From CAWCDJ01 sp963836015 (GTDB lineage: Bacteria; Acidobacteriota; Terriglobia; Bryobacterales; Bryobacteraceae), in assembly GCA_963836015.1 (NCBI GenBank), contig CAWIIF010000004.1, positions 992,001-1,056,000 on the forward strand: a stretch of DNA of 64,000 nucleotides. Reading direction: 5' to 3'. Positions within the stretch are counted from its first letter, which is position 1, and each line of letters starts with the position of its first letter. The notes under the pieces are model-generated. The model ran no database searches. It was not told the DNA's origin and saw nothing but the letters and a program-made list of their open reading frames with translations. Position numbers and translations under genes: made by a program. Of this stretch, positions 25,645-33,654 are shown in pieces.

Positions 25645-25673
25645 AGTATAGCCTTGCCCCGCGCGGCAGGCAA
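25645..25673 (-). promoter_or_regulatory. Promoter for the Cache/methyltransferase/TIR operon
   Basis: On the minus strand TTGCCT (25673-25668), 17 bases, then TATACT (25650-25645) form a plausible sigma-70 promoter. Transcription would begin near 25638, which excludes GTG 25642 and supports GTG 25612 as the start of the membrane protein. Confidence 0.45.
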
Positions 25674-25725
25674 TGATTTTGTTTGGTTACTTGGGCTTAC
25701 GGCGGCGTATTGGGCGCGTACTTAC

Positions 25726-25830
25726 TTACTTGGTCTTCGGCTGGGGGTGACGCCAGTTATAGATCGCCCACGCGATGCAGCCGAGGATTCCAAAAGCAAT
25801 GAGGATTTCCGGGATGTCCAGGGAGCCCAT
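25726..25830 (-). CDS. Single-helix small membrane protein (34 aa)
   Basis: ATG 25830 is preceded on the minus strand by a perfect AGGAGG five bases upstream. The 34-aa product starts MGSLDIPEILIAFGILGCIA, has one membrane helix followed by an aromatic cap (WAIYNW), and ends in a short basic tail (RHPQPKTK). It lies between the efflux pump and the large Cache-like protein with its own TATAAT box. Family and role are not recognised. The topology suits a small regulator of a membrane complex. Confidence 0.6.
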   Translation of the reverse strand: MGSLDIPEILIAFGILGCIAWAIYNWRHPQPKTK

Positions 25831-25840
25831 GCTGCCTCCT

Positions 25841-25864
25841 GATTCAGATTATATACTCTGAATC
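25841..25864 (-). promoter_or_regulatory. Palindrome enclosing a TATAAT box
   Basis: GATTCAGA (25841-25848) and TCTGAATC (25857-25864) form a perfect 8-bp inverted repeat around an 8-base AT-rich centre. On the minus strand a perfect TATAAT (25853-25848) lies across its inner edge, just upstream of the 34-aa gene. TTGACC at 25879-25874 could be a poor -35 at 20 bases. It may be an operator on the promoter, or an RNA hairpin after the efflux pump stop at 25863. Confidence 0.45.
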
Positions 25865-28148
25865 ACACCTCCGGGTCAAAGTGTGCGTGGGCTTCCGGCT
25901 CCGGCAGGACGTCGCGCTCTCCGGCCACCCAGACATAGAGCGTAGGCAGCAGGAAGACACCGAGCACCAGGGCGCCCACCAGGCCTCCCACGATCACGAT
26001 GGCGAAGGGTCGCTGGGAATCGGACCCGATGCCGCGCGAGAGCGCCGCCGGGAGCAGGCCGACGCTGGCCACCAGCATGGTCATCATGATGGGGCGCAGG
26101 CGCTGCACGGAGCCGACCACGGCTGCCTCGTGGATCGAATCTCCGCGGGCGCGCAACTGGTTGATGTACTCGAGCAGAATAACGCCGGTCTGCACCGCCA
26201 CTCCGAACAGGGCCAGGAAACCGACCCCGGACGAGACGCTGAAATGGGTGTGGGTCACCAGCAGCGCGATCAGGCCGCCGATGGGCGCCATGGCCACGTT
26301 GGCCAGGATCAGGGCCACCCATTTGAATGACTGGAACATGGTGTAGAGGATCATGCAGATCACCATCAGGGTGATGGGCACGACGATCATGAGGCGCTTC
26401 TGGGAGCGCTTGGCGCTTTCGTATTCGCCGGCCCATTCGAGGTGGTAACCGGCGGGCAGTTTGACCTCGCTGCCCACGCGGCGCATGGCCTCTTCGACGG
26501 TGCTGCCCAGGTCGCGGACGGGCACGCTGTACTTGATGGCCACGTAGCGGGAGTTGGCTTCGCGGTAGATTTCCGAGGCGCCGTCGAGGGTGTCGATGCG
26601 GCAGAGCTGCGCCAGGGAAACGCGCTCGCCCGAGGGCGCCAGAAGGCGGATATTCTCGATGGCTTCCCGGGTATCGCGGTAGTCCTGGCGGTAGCGCACC
26701 ACGAGGTCGTAGCGCTGCTCGCCCTGCAGCACCTGGCTGACGGCTTTGCCGCCCACGGCTGTCTCGATGGCGTCCTGCACGTCGGCCACGTTGATGCCGT
26801 AGCGGGCCGCTTTCTGGCGATCCACCACGAACTGAAGGTTGGGCTGGCCGATGACGCGGAACAGGCCGAGGTCGGCGATGCCGTCCACCCGGTGCAGAAC
26901 TTTGACGATCTCTTCGCCCTTCTGCTCGAGCGTCTTGAGGTCGTCGCCGTAGATCTTGATGGCGAGCTGGCCCTTGACGCCGCTGACGGCCTCCTCCATG
27001 TTGTCGGCGATGGGCTGCGAGAAGTTCCACAGGGTGCCGGGGATCTTGCCGAGTGCGCGGTCCATGGCGGAGATCAACTGCTCCTTGTTCTGGTGGAAGA
27101 CGGGCCGCCACTGCTCCTTGGGCTTGAGGTCCACAAAATATTCGGTGTTGAAGAAGCCGGTGGTGTCGGTGCCGTCATCGGGGCGTCCGATCTGGCTCAC
27201 CACCTCGGTCACCTCGGGGAACGAAGCCAGGATGATTCGCGCCTGGCTCATGACGCCGGTACCCGCGGTGGGGCCGGTGCTGGGGGCAAGGGTGGCGCGC
27301 GCCCAGATGGCGCCTTCGTCGAGATGCGGCAGGAACTCCGAGCCGATCACGCCGCTGCCCATCAGCCAGGCCGAGCCAGCCACGGCGGCGAGCGCCACGG
27401 CCACGGTGGCCCAGCGGAATCGGATGGCCAGGTGCAGCAGGCGGCGGTAGCCGTTCGTGATCCAGACCATGGCCGGGTTGTGCCACTCTTTGACCCGGCC
27501 GCGGAACACGTAGCTCGAAAGCACCGGCGCGATCAGCATGGAAAACAGCAGGGAGCCGAGCAGGGCAAACGATACGGTCCACGCCATGGGCTTGAACAGG
27601 CGCCCTTCCACCCGCTGCAGGGTGAAGATCGGCAGGTAGGCCGTGATGATGATGCCGATCGAGTAGAATACCGGCCGCTGCACTTCGTGGGCCGCCACGC
27701 GGATGGGCCGGAGCGGCGAGCCGGCCATCTGCCGGTCCCCGCGCCCCAGGTAACGCACGATGTTCTCCACCATCACGACCGCGCCTTCCACCACCATGCC
27801 GAAATCGAGCGCGCCAAGCGACAGCAGGTTGGCCGGAATATGAACCAGGCTGAGGCAGATGGAGGCGAACAGCAGCGAGAACGGAATGGTCAGCGCGACG
27901 ATCAGGGCGCCGCGCGCGTTGCCCAGGAAGAGGAACAGGATCAGCGCCACGAGCACGATGCCTTCCGTGAGGTTGTGCAGCACGGTGTGGGTGGTGAAGT
28001 GCACCAGGTTGCTGCGGTCGAGGAACGGCACGATCTTCACGCCGGGCGGCAGGATCCGCTCGTTCAGCTCCTTCACCTTGTCGTGGATGGCTTCCAGGGT
28101 GGCGTCCGCTTCGGCGCTCTTGCGCAGCAGGACGATGCCTTCCACCAC
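25863..28148 (-). CDS. Heavy-metal RND efflux pump (CzcA/CusA family), C-terminal part after frameshift
   Basis: These 761 residues are the C-terminal three quarters of a CzcA/CusA-type RND pump, which exports metal ions or small molecules by proton antiport in a tripartite complex. Seen are NLVHFTTHTVLHNLTEGIVL, the helix-4 region LLSLGALDFGMVVEGAVVMV with the conserved acidic residue, periplasmic porter domains, and a final helix bundle (GVGFLALFGVAVQTGVILLE). The N-terminal part is in another frame immediately upstream. Removing one base near 28178 restores HREDGAIVDNGDVVEG. The GTG at 28148 is only the first possible restart codon, so the split protein is probably non-functional unless the base is an error. 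Confidence 0.8.
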   Translation of the reverse strand: MVEGIVLLRKSAEADATLEAIHDKVKELNERILPPGVKIVPFLDRSNLVHFTTHTVLHNLTEGIVLVALILFLFLGNARGALIVALTIPFSLLFASICLSLVHIPANLLSLGALDFGMVVEGAVVMVENIVRYLGRGDRQMAGSPLRPIRVAAHEVQRPVFYSIGIIITAYLPIFTLQRVEGRLFKPMAWTVSFALLGSLLFSMLIAPVLSSYVFRGRVKEWHNPAMVWITNGYRRLLHLAIRFRWATVAVALAAVAGSAWLMGSGVIGSEFLPHLDEGAIWARATLAPSTGPTAGTGVMSQARIILASFPEVTEVVSQIGRPDDGTDTTGFFNTEYFVDLKPKEQWRPVFHQNKEQLISAMDRALGKIPGTLWNFSQPIADNMEEAVSGVKGQLAIKIYGDDLKTLEQKGEEIVKVLHRVDGIADLGLFRVIGQPNLQFVVDRQKAARYGINVADVQDAIETAVGGKAVSQVLQGEQRYDLVVRYRQDYRDTREAIENIRLLAPSGERVSLAQLCRIDTLDGASEIYREANSRYVAIKYSVPVRDLGSTVEEAMRRVGSEVKLPAGYHLEWAGEYESAKRSQKRLMIVVPITLMVICMILYTMFQSFKWVALILANVAMAPIGGLIALLVTHTHFSVSSGVGFLALFGVAVQTGVILLEYINQLRARGDSIHEAAVVGSVQRLRPIMMTMLVASVGLLPAALSRGIGSDSQRPFAIVIVGGLVGALVLGVFLLPTLYVWVAGERDVLPEPEAHAHFDPEV

Positions 28149-28155
28149 GTCGCCG

Positions 28156-29016
28156 TTATCGACGATCGCGCCGTCCTGCGCGGTGGATCGCCTTGCCGAT
28201 CTGTCCCAGCCGGATTTTGGGCCCCTGCACGACGGTGCCGAGGTCGCAGACGCGAATGGGAGTGCCGTTCTGGGTCTTGATCACGGTCTCTTCGATATCG
28301 CGCACGCCGCGGATGAGGCCCACGGCGCGCACGTTGATCTGCTGCAGGCCGGCTTCGACGAAGCTGCCGCCGGCGTTCACGTTGTTGTTGGCGAGCTGCT
28401 GCTCCACCTGGCCGATGCTCAGCCCGTAGGCGACCAGCTTGTCGGGGTCGATCAGCACCTGGTACTCGCGGGTGATTCCGCCGAAGCTGGCGACGTCCAC
28501 TACGTTGGGCACCGACTTGAACTGCTTTTCGAGCGTCCAATCCTCGATGGTTTTGAGGTCCATCAGGTCGTAGTTGGGATTGGTGCTGCGGAGCGTGTAC
28601 CAGTAGATCTGTCCGACCGGGCTGTAGTCCGGCCCGATCTGCGGCTGAAGTCCCGCCGGGAGGGTAACTTGCGAGAGCCGCTCCAGCACCTTCTGGCGAT
28701 TCCAATCGTTCACCGACTGGTCGTCGAAGATCAGCATCACGCTCGACAGCCCGAACAGCGATGTGGAGCGCAGATGGTCGAGGTGCGGAATCCCGTTCAG
28801 GACGATTTCAAGCGGGATGGTGACCTGCTGCTCCACCTCTTCGGCGGCGCGGCCCGGCCACTGTGTGATCACCTGGACGTAGTTGTTGGCCACGTCGGGG
28901 TAGGCTTCCACCGGAAGGTTGTGAAAGGAGATCGCGCCCCAGACCAGCAGCAGCACGGCCAGCGCCGTCATCAGGAAACGGTTGTTCAGCGCGTAATCGA
29001 CAAGCCCGCGGATCAT
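28156..29016 (-). CDS. Heavy-metal RND efflux pump (CzcA/CusA family), N-terminal part before frameshift
   Basis: The first 286 residues of the same pump: MIRGLVDYALNNRFLMTALA is the typical N-terminal cytoplasmic helix and first membrane segment, followed by porter-domain text such as WPGRAAEEVEQQVTIPLE and DLKTIEDWTLEKQFKSVPNV. The last residues after KAIHR (AGRRDRR) are out of frame. A glutamate codon GAG appears as GCAG on the minus strand (28179-28176), a one-base insertion that stops translation at 28156. With the downstream part the pump would be about 1050 aa, normal for the family. It follows the adaptor gene by 12 bases. Confidence 0.8.
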   Translation of the reverse strand: MIRGLVDYALNNRFLMTALAVLLLVWGAISFHNLPVEAYPDVANNYVQVITQWPGRAAEEVEQQVTIPLEIVLNGIPHLDHLRSTSLFGLSSVMLIFDDQSVNDWNRQKVLERLSQVTLPAGLQPQIGPDYSPVGQIYWYTLRSTNPNYDLMDLKTIEDWTLEKQFKSVPNVVDVASFGGITREYQVLIDPDKLVAYGLSIGQVEQQLANNNVNAGGSFVEAGLQQINVRAVGLIRGVRDIEETVIKTQNGTPIRVCDLGTVVQGPKIRLGQIGKAIHRAGRRDRR

Positions 29017-29028
29017 GAGGGTTCCGGT

Positions 29029-30165
29029 TTACTGTTCGGCGGTATCCTGCAGGACGAGGGCGTTCGAAACCACCGGGTCGCCCGGACGGATGCCGGCCAC
29101 AATCTCCTGAAGGCCGGGCGGGACCATTGCTCCGGCGGTCACTTCCACACGGCGGAAGGACCTGTCGCCGGCGGGCACGTAGACCCAGTCGCGGTCGTGA
29201 AGGTGGAGCACGGCGGATGCCGGGACTGCCGCGCGCACCACTTGCTGCTGCCCGTGGAAGGTCGCGGTGACAAACATCCCGGGCCGCAGAATTCCAGGAT
29301 TCGCCACCTCGAGCCGCACCTTTGCCGTGCGGAGGTTGGGGTCGAGAATCGACCCGATATTGCCGACCCGGGCCTCGAGAACCCGCCCGGGATACGCGGA
29401 CAGGCGAATCTCGGCGCGCTCGCCCACGTGCACCGCGGCGAGGTCGTTTTCATAGACGTCGCACAGGACCCACACGCGGGAGAGATCGGTGATGGTGAAT
29501 AAGTTCGGGGAGTTGTCGAGGGTCTTCACGCCGGCGGCCGCGGTGACGTTCTGCTCCGTGATGACGCCCGCGGCAGGCGCTTTGATATCGATGATCCCGG
29601 TCGGATGGCTCAAGTCGGCGCCCAGAACGTGCAGGCGCTCGATGGCGGTTTCGACGTCCACTTTGGCCTTGGCCTCGGTATCCCGGGCGACCTCGAGATC
29701 CTTCTCGGGGATTGCGCCGTCGTCGTAAAGCAGCTTGGCGCGGTCCTGCTGCGCGCGTGCCAGCACTTCGTCGGCAACGGCCTTCCGGTAGTCGGCGAAT
29801 GCCGAGGATATATCGGAGCTTTGCACCCGCAACAGCAATTGACCCCGGTCCACCTGATCGCCAAGCCGGGCGTGGACTTCCAGCACTCGTCCGGAGGCCA
29901 GCGAGATTACGGGGATGTTCCTGGAAACATCGACGCTGACGACCCCGTTTACGTCCAGTGTCGGGGCAGTCCGGCGCGCAACCGCGCTGACGAGGGGAAA
30001 CTGCTCCGGATGATCCACCGTAACCATACCCGGGTCCGGCTCCTTCAGTACCTTTGCCGGCGGAGGCGCCTCGGCCCCCGGGTCCGGGGTATCGCCATTC
30101 GCCCTGCAGCCGGCCAGCACTAGCGCGACCAGGACGAGAATCAGCAGGATCACCCAGTGCTTCAT
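29029..30165 (-). CDS. RND efflux periplasmic adaptor lipoprotein (CzcB/CusB-like)
   Basis: A 378-aa membrane fusion protein linking the inner-membrane pump to the outer-membrane channel. The signal VILLILVLVALVLAGC carries a lipobox (LAGC), so it is probably lipidated. It has the usual symmetric layout: a lipoyl half-motif (VISLASGRVLEVHARLGDQV), an alpha-helical hairpin (about 130-200), the second half-motif (IKAPAAGVITEQNV), a beta barrel (VWVLCDVYENDLAAV) and a membrane-proximal domain. No metal-binding Met/His extension was seen, so the substrate is uncertain. Its ATG overlaps the TolC-family stop (ATGA). Confidence 0.92.
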   Translation of the reverse strand: MKHWVILLILVLVALVLAGCRANGDTPDPGAEAPPPAKVLKEPDPGMVTVDHPEQFPLVSAVARRTAPTLDVNGVVSVDVSRNIPVISLASGRVLEVHARLGDQVDRGQLLLRVQSSDISSAFADYRKAVADEVLARAQQDRAKLLYDDGAIPEKDLEVARDTEAKAKVDVETAIERLHVLGADLSHPTGIIDIKAPAAGVITEQNVTAAAGVKTLDNSPNLFTITDLSRVWVLCDVYENDLAAVHVGERAEIRLSAYPGRVLEARVGNIGSILDPNLRTAKVRLEVANPGILRPGMFVTATFHGQQQVVRAAVPASAVLHLHDRDWVYVPAGDRSFRRVEVTAGAMVPPGLQEIVAGIRPGDPVVSNALVLQDTAEQ

Positions 30166-31421
30166 TGCACGACCTCCCGGCCCACCGCCATGTTCATCTG
30201 GGCCGCGGCGGTCAGATACGATCCGATCAGGTTCAAGTACGCGAGGCGAGTGTCCCGGTAGGCTTTCTCCGCGTCCAGGAAGTCCAGCAGAGACGCCCCG
30301 CCGTTGCGGAAGGCAATCGATATGCGGTTGCGGTTATCCTCGGCGAGCGGCAGGTACGTTTCCTTGTACGGCTTCAAGAGATCGAGCGCCTGAACCAGCG
30401 TCCAATAGGCGGAATCCACGTCACTCAAGACGCCGGCCTGTACGGCATTCGACAGTTGCTCGTTGCGGCCGACTTCAATTTGCGTCCGTGCCTTTTCGCC
30501 CTGGTTCCGGTCGAAAATGCGAAGCGGAATGTTCACGCCGGCCCCGAGGGTCTCATTTGCGTACGGGTTATTGAACGACGGGTTGTGGGACCACCAGGTG
30601 CTGAAGGTCGGATCGCTCGAGCCGTTGGCGACGGCGAGCTGGTGATTGATTTTCGCCAGCTGGATGGATTGCACGGCGGCCCGCAGATCCGGCCGGGTTG
30701 CCAGCGCAAGATCGCGAAAAGCCGGAAGCGGTTGGAGCGCCTCGTTGAAGTCATACGTCCCGGCCACGTCGAACTGATCGATCGGCGTGCGGTCGTTCAG
30801 CAGAGTGAGCAGCTGGATTTTGGCGGTTCGAAGATTGACCAGCGCGGTCTCCGAATCCGTCTGAAACTGAATCCGCTGCAACTCCAGTCGATTCAGGTCC
30901 ACCCGGGCCAGGTCGCCGGCACGAAAGCGTTTGCGATTCACCTCGAGTTCGCGATCCCAGTAGTCGAGGTTGGCATGCGCGTTGTCGAGCGTCGCCTTAG
31001 CCTGCAAGACCTGAACAAAAGCGTTTCGCAAGTTGAATAACAGGCTGCGCTCCTGATCGGAGTATGTGGATTCTGAAACGGCCGTGGATTCCCTGGCGCT
31101 GTCCCGACGCAACTCGCGCTTGTGCTGCCGTTCGTGGAGGTAGCTGACGCCGGAGGTGAACTGGGTGCCGGCGAACGGCCGCCACACCCCATTATACCGG
31201 GAGACCTGGGTTCCATCCGTGGTTACATTGAGATCCGGATTGGGGCGCAGGTAGGCTGTGATTTCCTGCGCTTTGGACTCGTCGATGCCCATACGCCCCG
31301 CTCGCAGGGAGGGGTTGGCGGCTTCGAACTGATCGCGCACCTGCTGCCATGTGCGGGCACTCTGCGCCGTAGCGCACGTCGAGTAGAGGAATAAAACAAT
31401 CCCGGAGAGATTGCGGCGCAT
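30162..31421 (-). CDS. TolC-family outer membrane efflux protein (CzcC/CusC-like)
   Basis: A 419-aa outer membrane factor from ATG 31421, giving a signal peptide (MRRNLSGIVLFLYSTCATAQ). Two internally similar halves of long helices are present, with typical segments FEAANPSLRAGRMGIDESKA, NPDLNVT, LGAGVNIPLRIFDRNQGEKA and RIAFRNGGASLLDFLDAEKA. It forms the exit duct of the tripartite pump and is the first gene of the minus-strand operon. The 209-base region between it and the divergent kinase carries direct repeats that may be a shared regulatory site. Confidence 0.9.
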   Translation of the reverse strand: MRRNLSGIVLFLYSTCATAQSARTWQQVRDQFEAANPSLRAGRMGIDESKAQEITAYLRPNPDLNVTTDGTQVSRYNGVWRPFAGTQFTSGVSYLHERQHKRELRRDSARESTAVSESTYSDQERSLLFNLRNAFVQVLQAKATLDNAHANLDYWDRELEVNRKRFRAGDLARVDLNRLELQRIQFQTDSETALVNLRTAKIQLLTLLNDRTPIDQFDVAGTYDFNEALQPLPAFRDLALATRPDLRAAVQSIQLAKINHQLAVANGSSDPTFSTWWSHNPSFNNPYANETLGAGVNIPLRIFDRNQGEKARTQIEVGRNEQLSNAVQAGVLSDVDSAYWTLVQALDLLKPYKETYLPLAEDNRNRISIAFRNGGASLLDFLDAEKAYRDTRLAYLNLIGSYLTAAAQMNMAVGREVVQ

Positions 31422-31537
31422 CGTTGTCTGTTGGCCCGCCTCCCCGCGGCCGCAGCTCCGTGTGGGGTGGAGAGCCGCAACCGTGGGGTAAGCGGATGCC
31501 ATAGTTTGACGGTAGCTTGCCCCCGGTTGGCGGGCTA

Positions 31538-31570
31538 CCTATCTTTCAGAAGCCTCGGCCTATCTTTCAG
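31538..31570 (+). repeat. Two 12-bp direct repeats, CCTATCTTTCAG, 21 bp apart
   Basis: Identical copies of CCTATCTTTCAG lie at 31538-31549 and 31559-31570. Their 21-base start-to-start spacing is two helical turns, so both face the same side of the DNA. They end ten bases before the putative -35 of the kinase/regulator gene pair and also lie in the shared region with the efflux operon. This placement fits an activator or response-regulator site. A 6-bp inverted repeat, GGTAGC/GCTACC (31511-31516 and 31534-31539), lies beside them. Confidence 0.55.
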
Positions 31571-31579
31571 CGGCGTACC

Positions 31580-31608
31580 TTGGCCTTGGCGCTCTCTTTC
31601 TCTAGAAT
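31580..31608 (+). promoter_or_regulatory. Putative promoter of the kinase/LuxR regulator pair
   Basis: TTGGCC (31580-31585), 17 bases, and TAGAAT (31603-31608) form a sigma-70-like promoter ten bases downstream of the paired direct repeats. It leaves a leader of about 15-20 bases with AGGGGGAT as ribosome site before ATG 31631. The weak -35 fits a promoter that needs an activator. Confidence 0.45.
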
Positions 31609-31630
31609 CAATACTTAGGGGGATCCGACG

Positions 31631-33040
31631 ATGAACCTGCGTCAACTCAGCGCCAGTCCGCGCGGAACCCTCGTTCAGGCGGCTGTCGGGATCACCGCGA
31701 TTGCCCTGATCGACTGGCGCATCGACCTGAACATCTCTTTCGGGTTCCTTTACCTGTTCCCCATGCTGTTGATCGGGACGGTCTTGTCGCGCTGGCAGAT
31801 CATCGGGGCGGCGGTGCTCTGCACGCTGCTCTCGGACGTGTTCGACCCGTTTCATTTCACCCTGGGGGTCGGGCTGCCGCAGGACATCCTGGTGTTCACT
31901 TCGCTCGCCGGCACGGGCCTGTTCGCTTACGAAGTGACGCGAAGCCGGCGCCGGGTGCAGGCGGAGGCCGCGGCCCGGCTGGAGGCCGAGAGGCAGCTCG
32001 AGTTCCTCATCGAGAGCAGCCCTGCCGCCATCCTGACCACCAAGGCGGACTGCACGGTGGTGCGCGCCAACTCGGCGGCCCACCGGCTGTTCGGTGTGGA
32101 TCCGGCGGTGCTGCCCGGCCGGAATATCCGGCGCTACGTTCCGGCGCTTGCGCGCGTGCCGTTCACGGGCGAACCGCACCAGACCTTCCGCACGGAGATG
32201 CAATGCCGCGGAGAGCGCGAGAACGGCGACGTTTTTCTGGCCAACGTCTTCTTTTCCACTTACATGACGGCGAGCGGGCCGCGGCTGGCCGCCCTGATCG
32301 TCGATGCGTCGGAAGAGCTTCGGGAGCGCGAAGAGGCCGGGCTGGAACAACTCATGAGCGGCTCCCGCATTCTGGTGGCGGCGGTGTCGCACGAAGTACG
32401 AAACGTGTGCGGCGCCATCGCCGTCATTTATGAGAACCTGGTGCGGCGCGGGGGATTGGCCGGGAACCAGGATTTCGAAGCGCTGGGCGCCCTGGTGGAA
32501 ACCCTGAGCCGTATCGCCTCACTCGAGCTCAAGCAAAGCTCCGGAGAGCCGCCTGCCGACGCGGCCGACCTGGCCGAGATTCTCGACGACCTGCGCATCG
32601 TGCTCGAACCCTACTGCAAGGATTCGGATATCGTGCTGCGCTGGAGGATCGCGCCGCGACTTCCCCTGGTCTGGGCCGACCGCCACCGCCTGCTGCAGGT
32701 TCTGCTGAACCTCGCCAAGAACAGCGAGCGCGCCCTGCGGGAATCGAAGGTGAAGACCATCGACATCGATGTTTCCACCGGCCCCACCGCGGTTTCCATC
32801 CGCTTCACGGACAGCGGGCCGGGCGTGGAATCGCCCGGCAAGCTCTTCCAGCCGTTTCAGAAAGGCGCCGAATCCACCGGCCTCGGCCTGTACCTGTCGC
32901 GGGCACTGCTGCGGTCGTTCCGCGGGGATCTGCATCACGACGCCACGGCGCCGGGGTGCGCGTTCGTGATTGACCTTGCCATTGCCGGAGGTTCCCAGGA
33001 GAACCAGGATGCTGCCGATACGTCTGTTATTGCTCGATGA
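31631..33040 (+). CDS. Membrane PAS-domain sensor histidine kinase
   Basis: A 469-aa kinase. Residues 15-100 hold about three or four membrane helices (GTLVQAAVGITAIALIDWRI, FGFLYLFPMLLIGTVLS). A short coiled coil leads to a PAS domain (about 125-235, FLIESSPAAILTTKADCTVV). The HisKA-like segment has His254 in AVSHEVRNVCGAI. The HATPase shows LLQVLLNLAKNSERAL (N box), DSGPGV and STGLGLYLSRAL. The stop overlaps the downstream regulator by 32 bases, so the two form a two-component pair. Its position divergent to the efflux operon suggests that operon as a target. Confidence 0.9.
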   Translation: MNLRQLSASPRGTLVQAAVGITAIALIDWRIDLNISFGFLYLFPMLLIGTVLSRWQIIGAAVLCTLLSDVFDPFHFTLGVGLPQDILVFTSLAGTGLFAYEVTRSRRRVQAEAAARLEAERQLEFLIESSPAAILTTKADCTVVRANSAAHRLFGVDPAVLPGRNIRRYVPALARVPFTGEPHQTFRTEMQCRGERENGDVFLANVFFSTYMTASGPRLAALIVDASEELREREEAGLEQLMSGSRILVAAVSHEVRNVCGAIAVIYENLVRRGGLAGNQDFEALGALVETLSRIASLELKQSSGEPPADAADLAEILDDLRIVLEPYCKDSDIVLRWRIAPRLPLVWADRHRLLQVLLNLAKNSERALRESKVKTIDIDVSTGPTAVSIRFTDSGPGVESPGKLFQPFQKGAESTGLGLYLSRALLRSFRGDLHHDATAPGCAFVIDLAIAGGSQENQDAADTSVIAR

Positions 33041-33647
33041 CCACACCCTTTTTCGAGAAGGCTTGAGCCGGCTGCTGGGCTCCGAGCCGGATTTCGATAT
33101 GGCGGGCCACTGCGCCGCGTCCGGGGAAGCCATGGCGCTGCTGCGGAACACGCGGCCGGACGTGGTGCTGCTGGATTTCGACCTGGGGGAGGATCACGGC
33201 AGCGAGTTCATCGCGGCGGCCCGGAAGGCCGGCTACCAGGGAAAATTTCTCATGATCACGGCGGGGATGTCCGCCACTGAATCGTCGATCGCCCTGCAAC
33301 TGGGTGCTTCGGGAATCTTCCTCAAGCACAACTCGCCGACCGTACTGGCCCAGGCGATCCGCACCGTGGCCGAGGGCGGGATGTGGGTGGATCCGAAGGT
33401 CATCCGGCTGATGGCGGACGGCGTTCACCAGTCCATCGAGCACGGCGTCCGAAGGCACCTCACGGAGCGCGAACAGGAGGTGCTGCGGGGGATCTTCGAG
33501 GGTCTCAGCAACAAGGAGATCGCGTCGCAGTTGAACGTCACGGAGGGGGCCGTCAAGGCCACCTTGCAACAACTGTTCCAGAAGACCGGCGTGCGAACCC
33601 GCAGCCAGTTGGTGCGGATTGCGCTCGAAGCGTCGCTGGTAAAGTAG
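33009..33647 (+). CDS. LuxR/NarL-family response regulator
   Basis: A 212-aa regulator from ATG 33009 with AGGAG eight bases upstream. An upstream in-frame TTG (32970) is less likely. The receiver shows LLLDDHTLFREGLSRLL, phospho-Asp56 in DVVLLDFDLGED, and GIFLKHNSP. The C-terminal LuxR helix-turn-helix contains LTEREQEVLRGIFEGLSNKEIA and TEGAVKATLQQLF. It overlaps its cognate kinase gene and probably binds the paired CCTATCTTTCAG repeats, though that is inference. It is convergent with adk seven bases away. Confidence 0.92.
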   Translation: MLPIRLLLLDDHTLFREGLSRLLGSEPDFDMAGHCAASGEAMALLRNTRPDVVLLDFDLGEDHGSEFIAAARKAGYQGKFLMITAGMSATESSIALQLGASGIFLKHNSPTVLAQAIRTVAEGGMWVDPKVIRLMADGVHQSIEHGVRRHLTEREQEVLRGIFEGLSNKEIASQLNVTEGAVKATLQQLFQKTGVRTRSQLVRIALEASLVK

Positions 33648-33654
33648 AGTCCGG

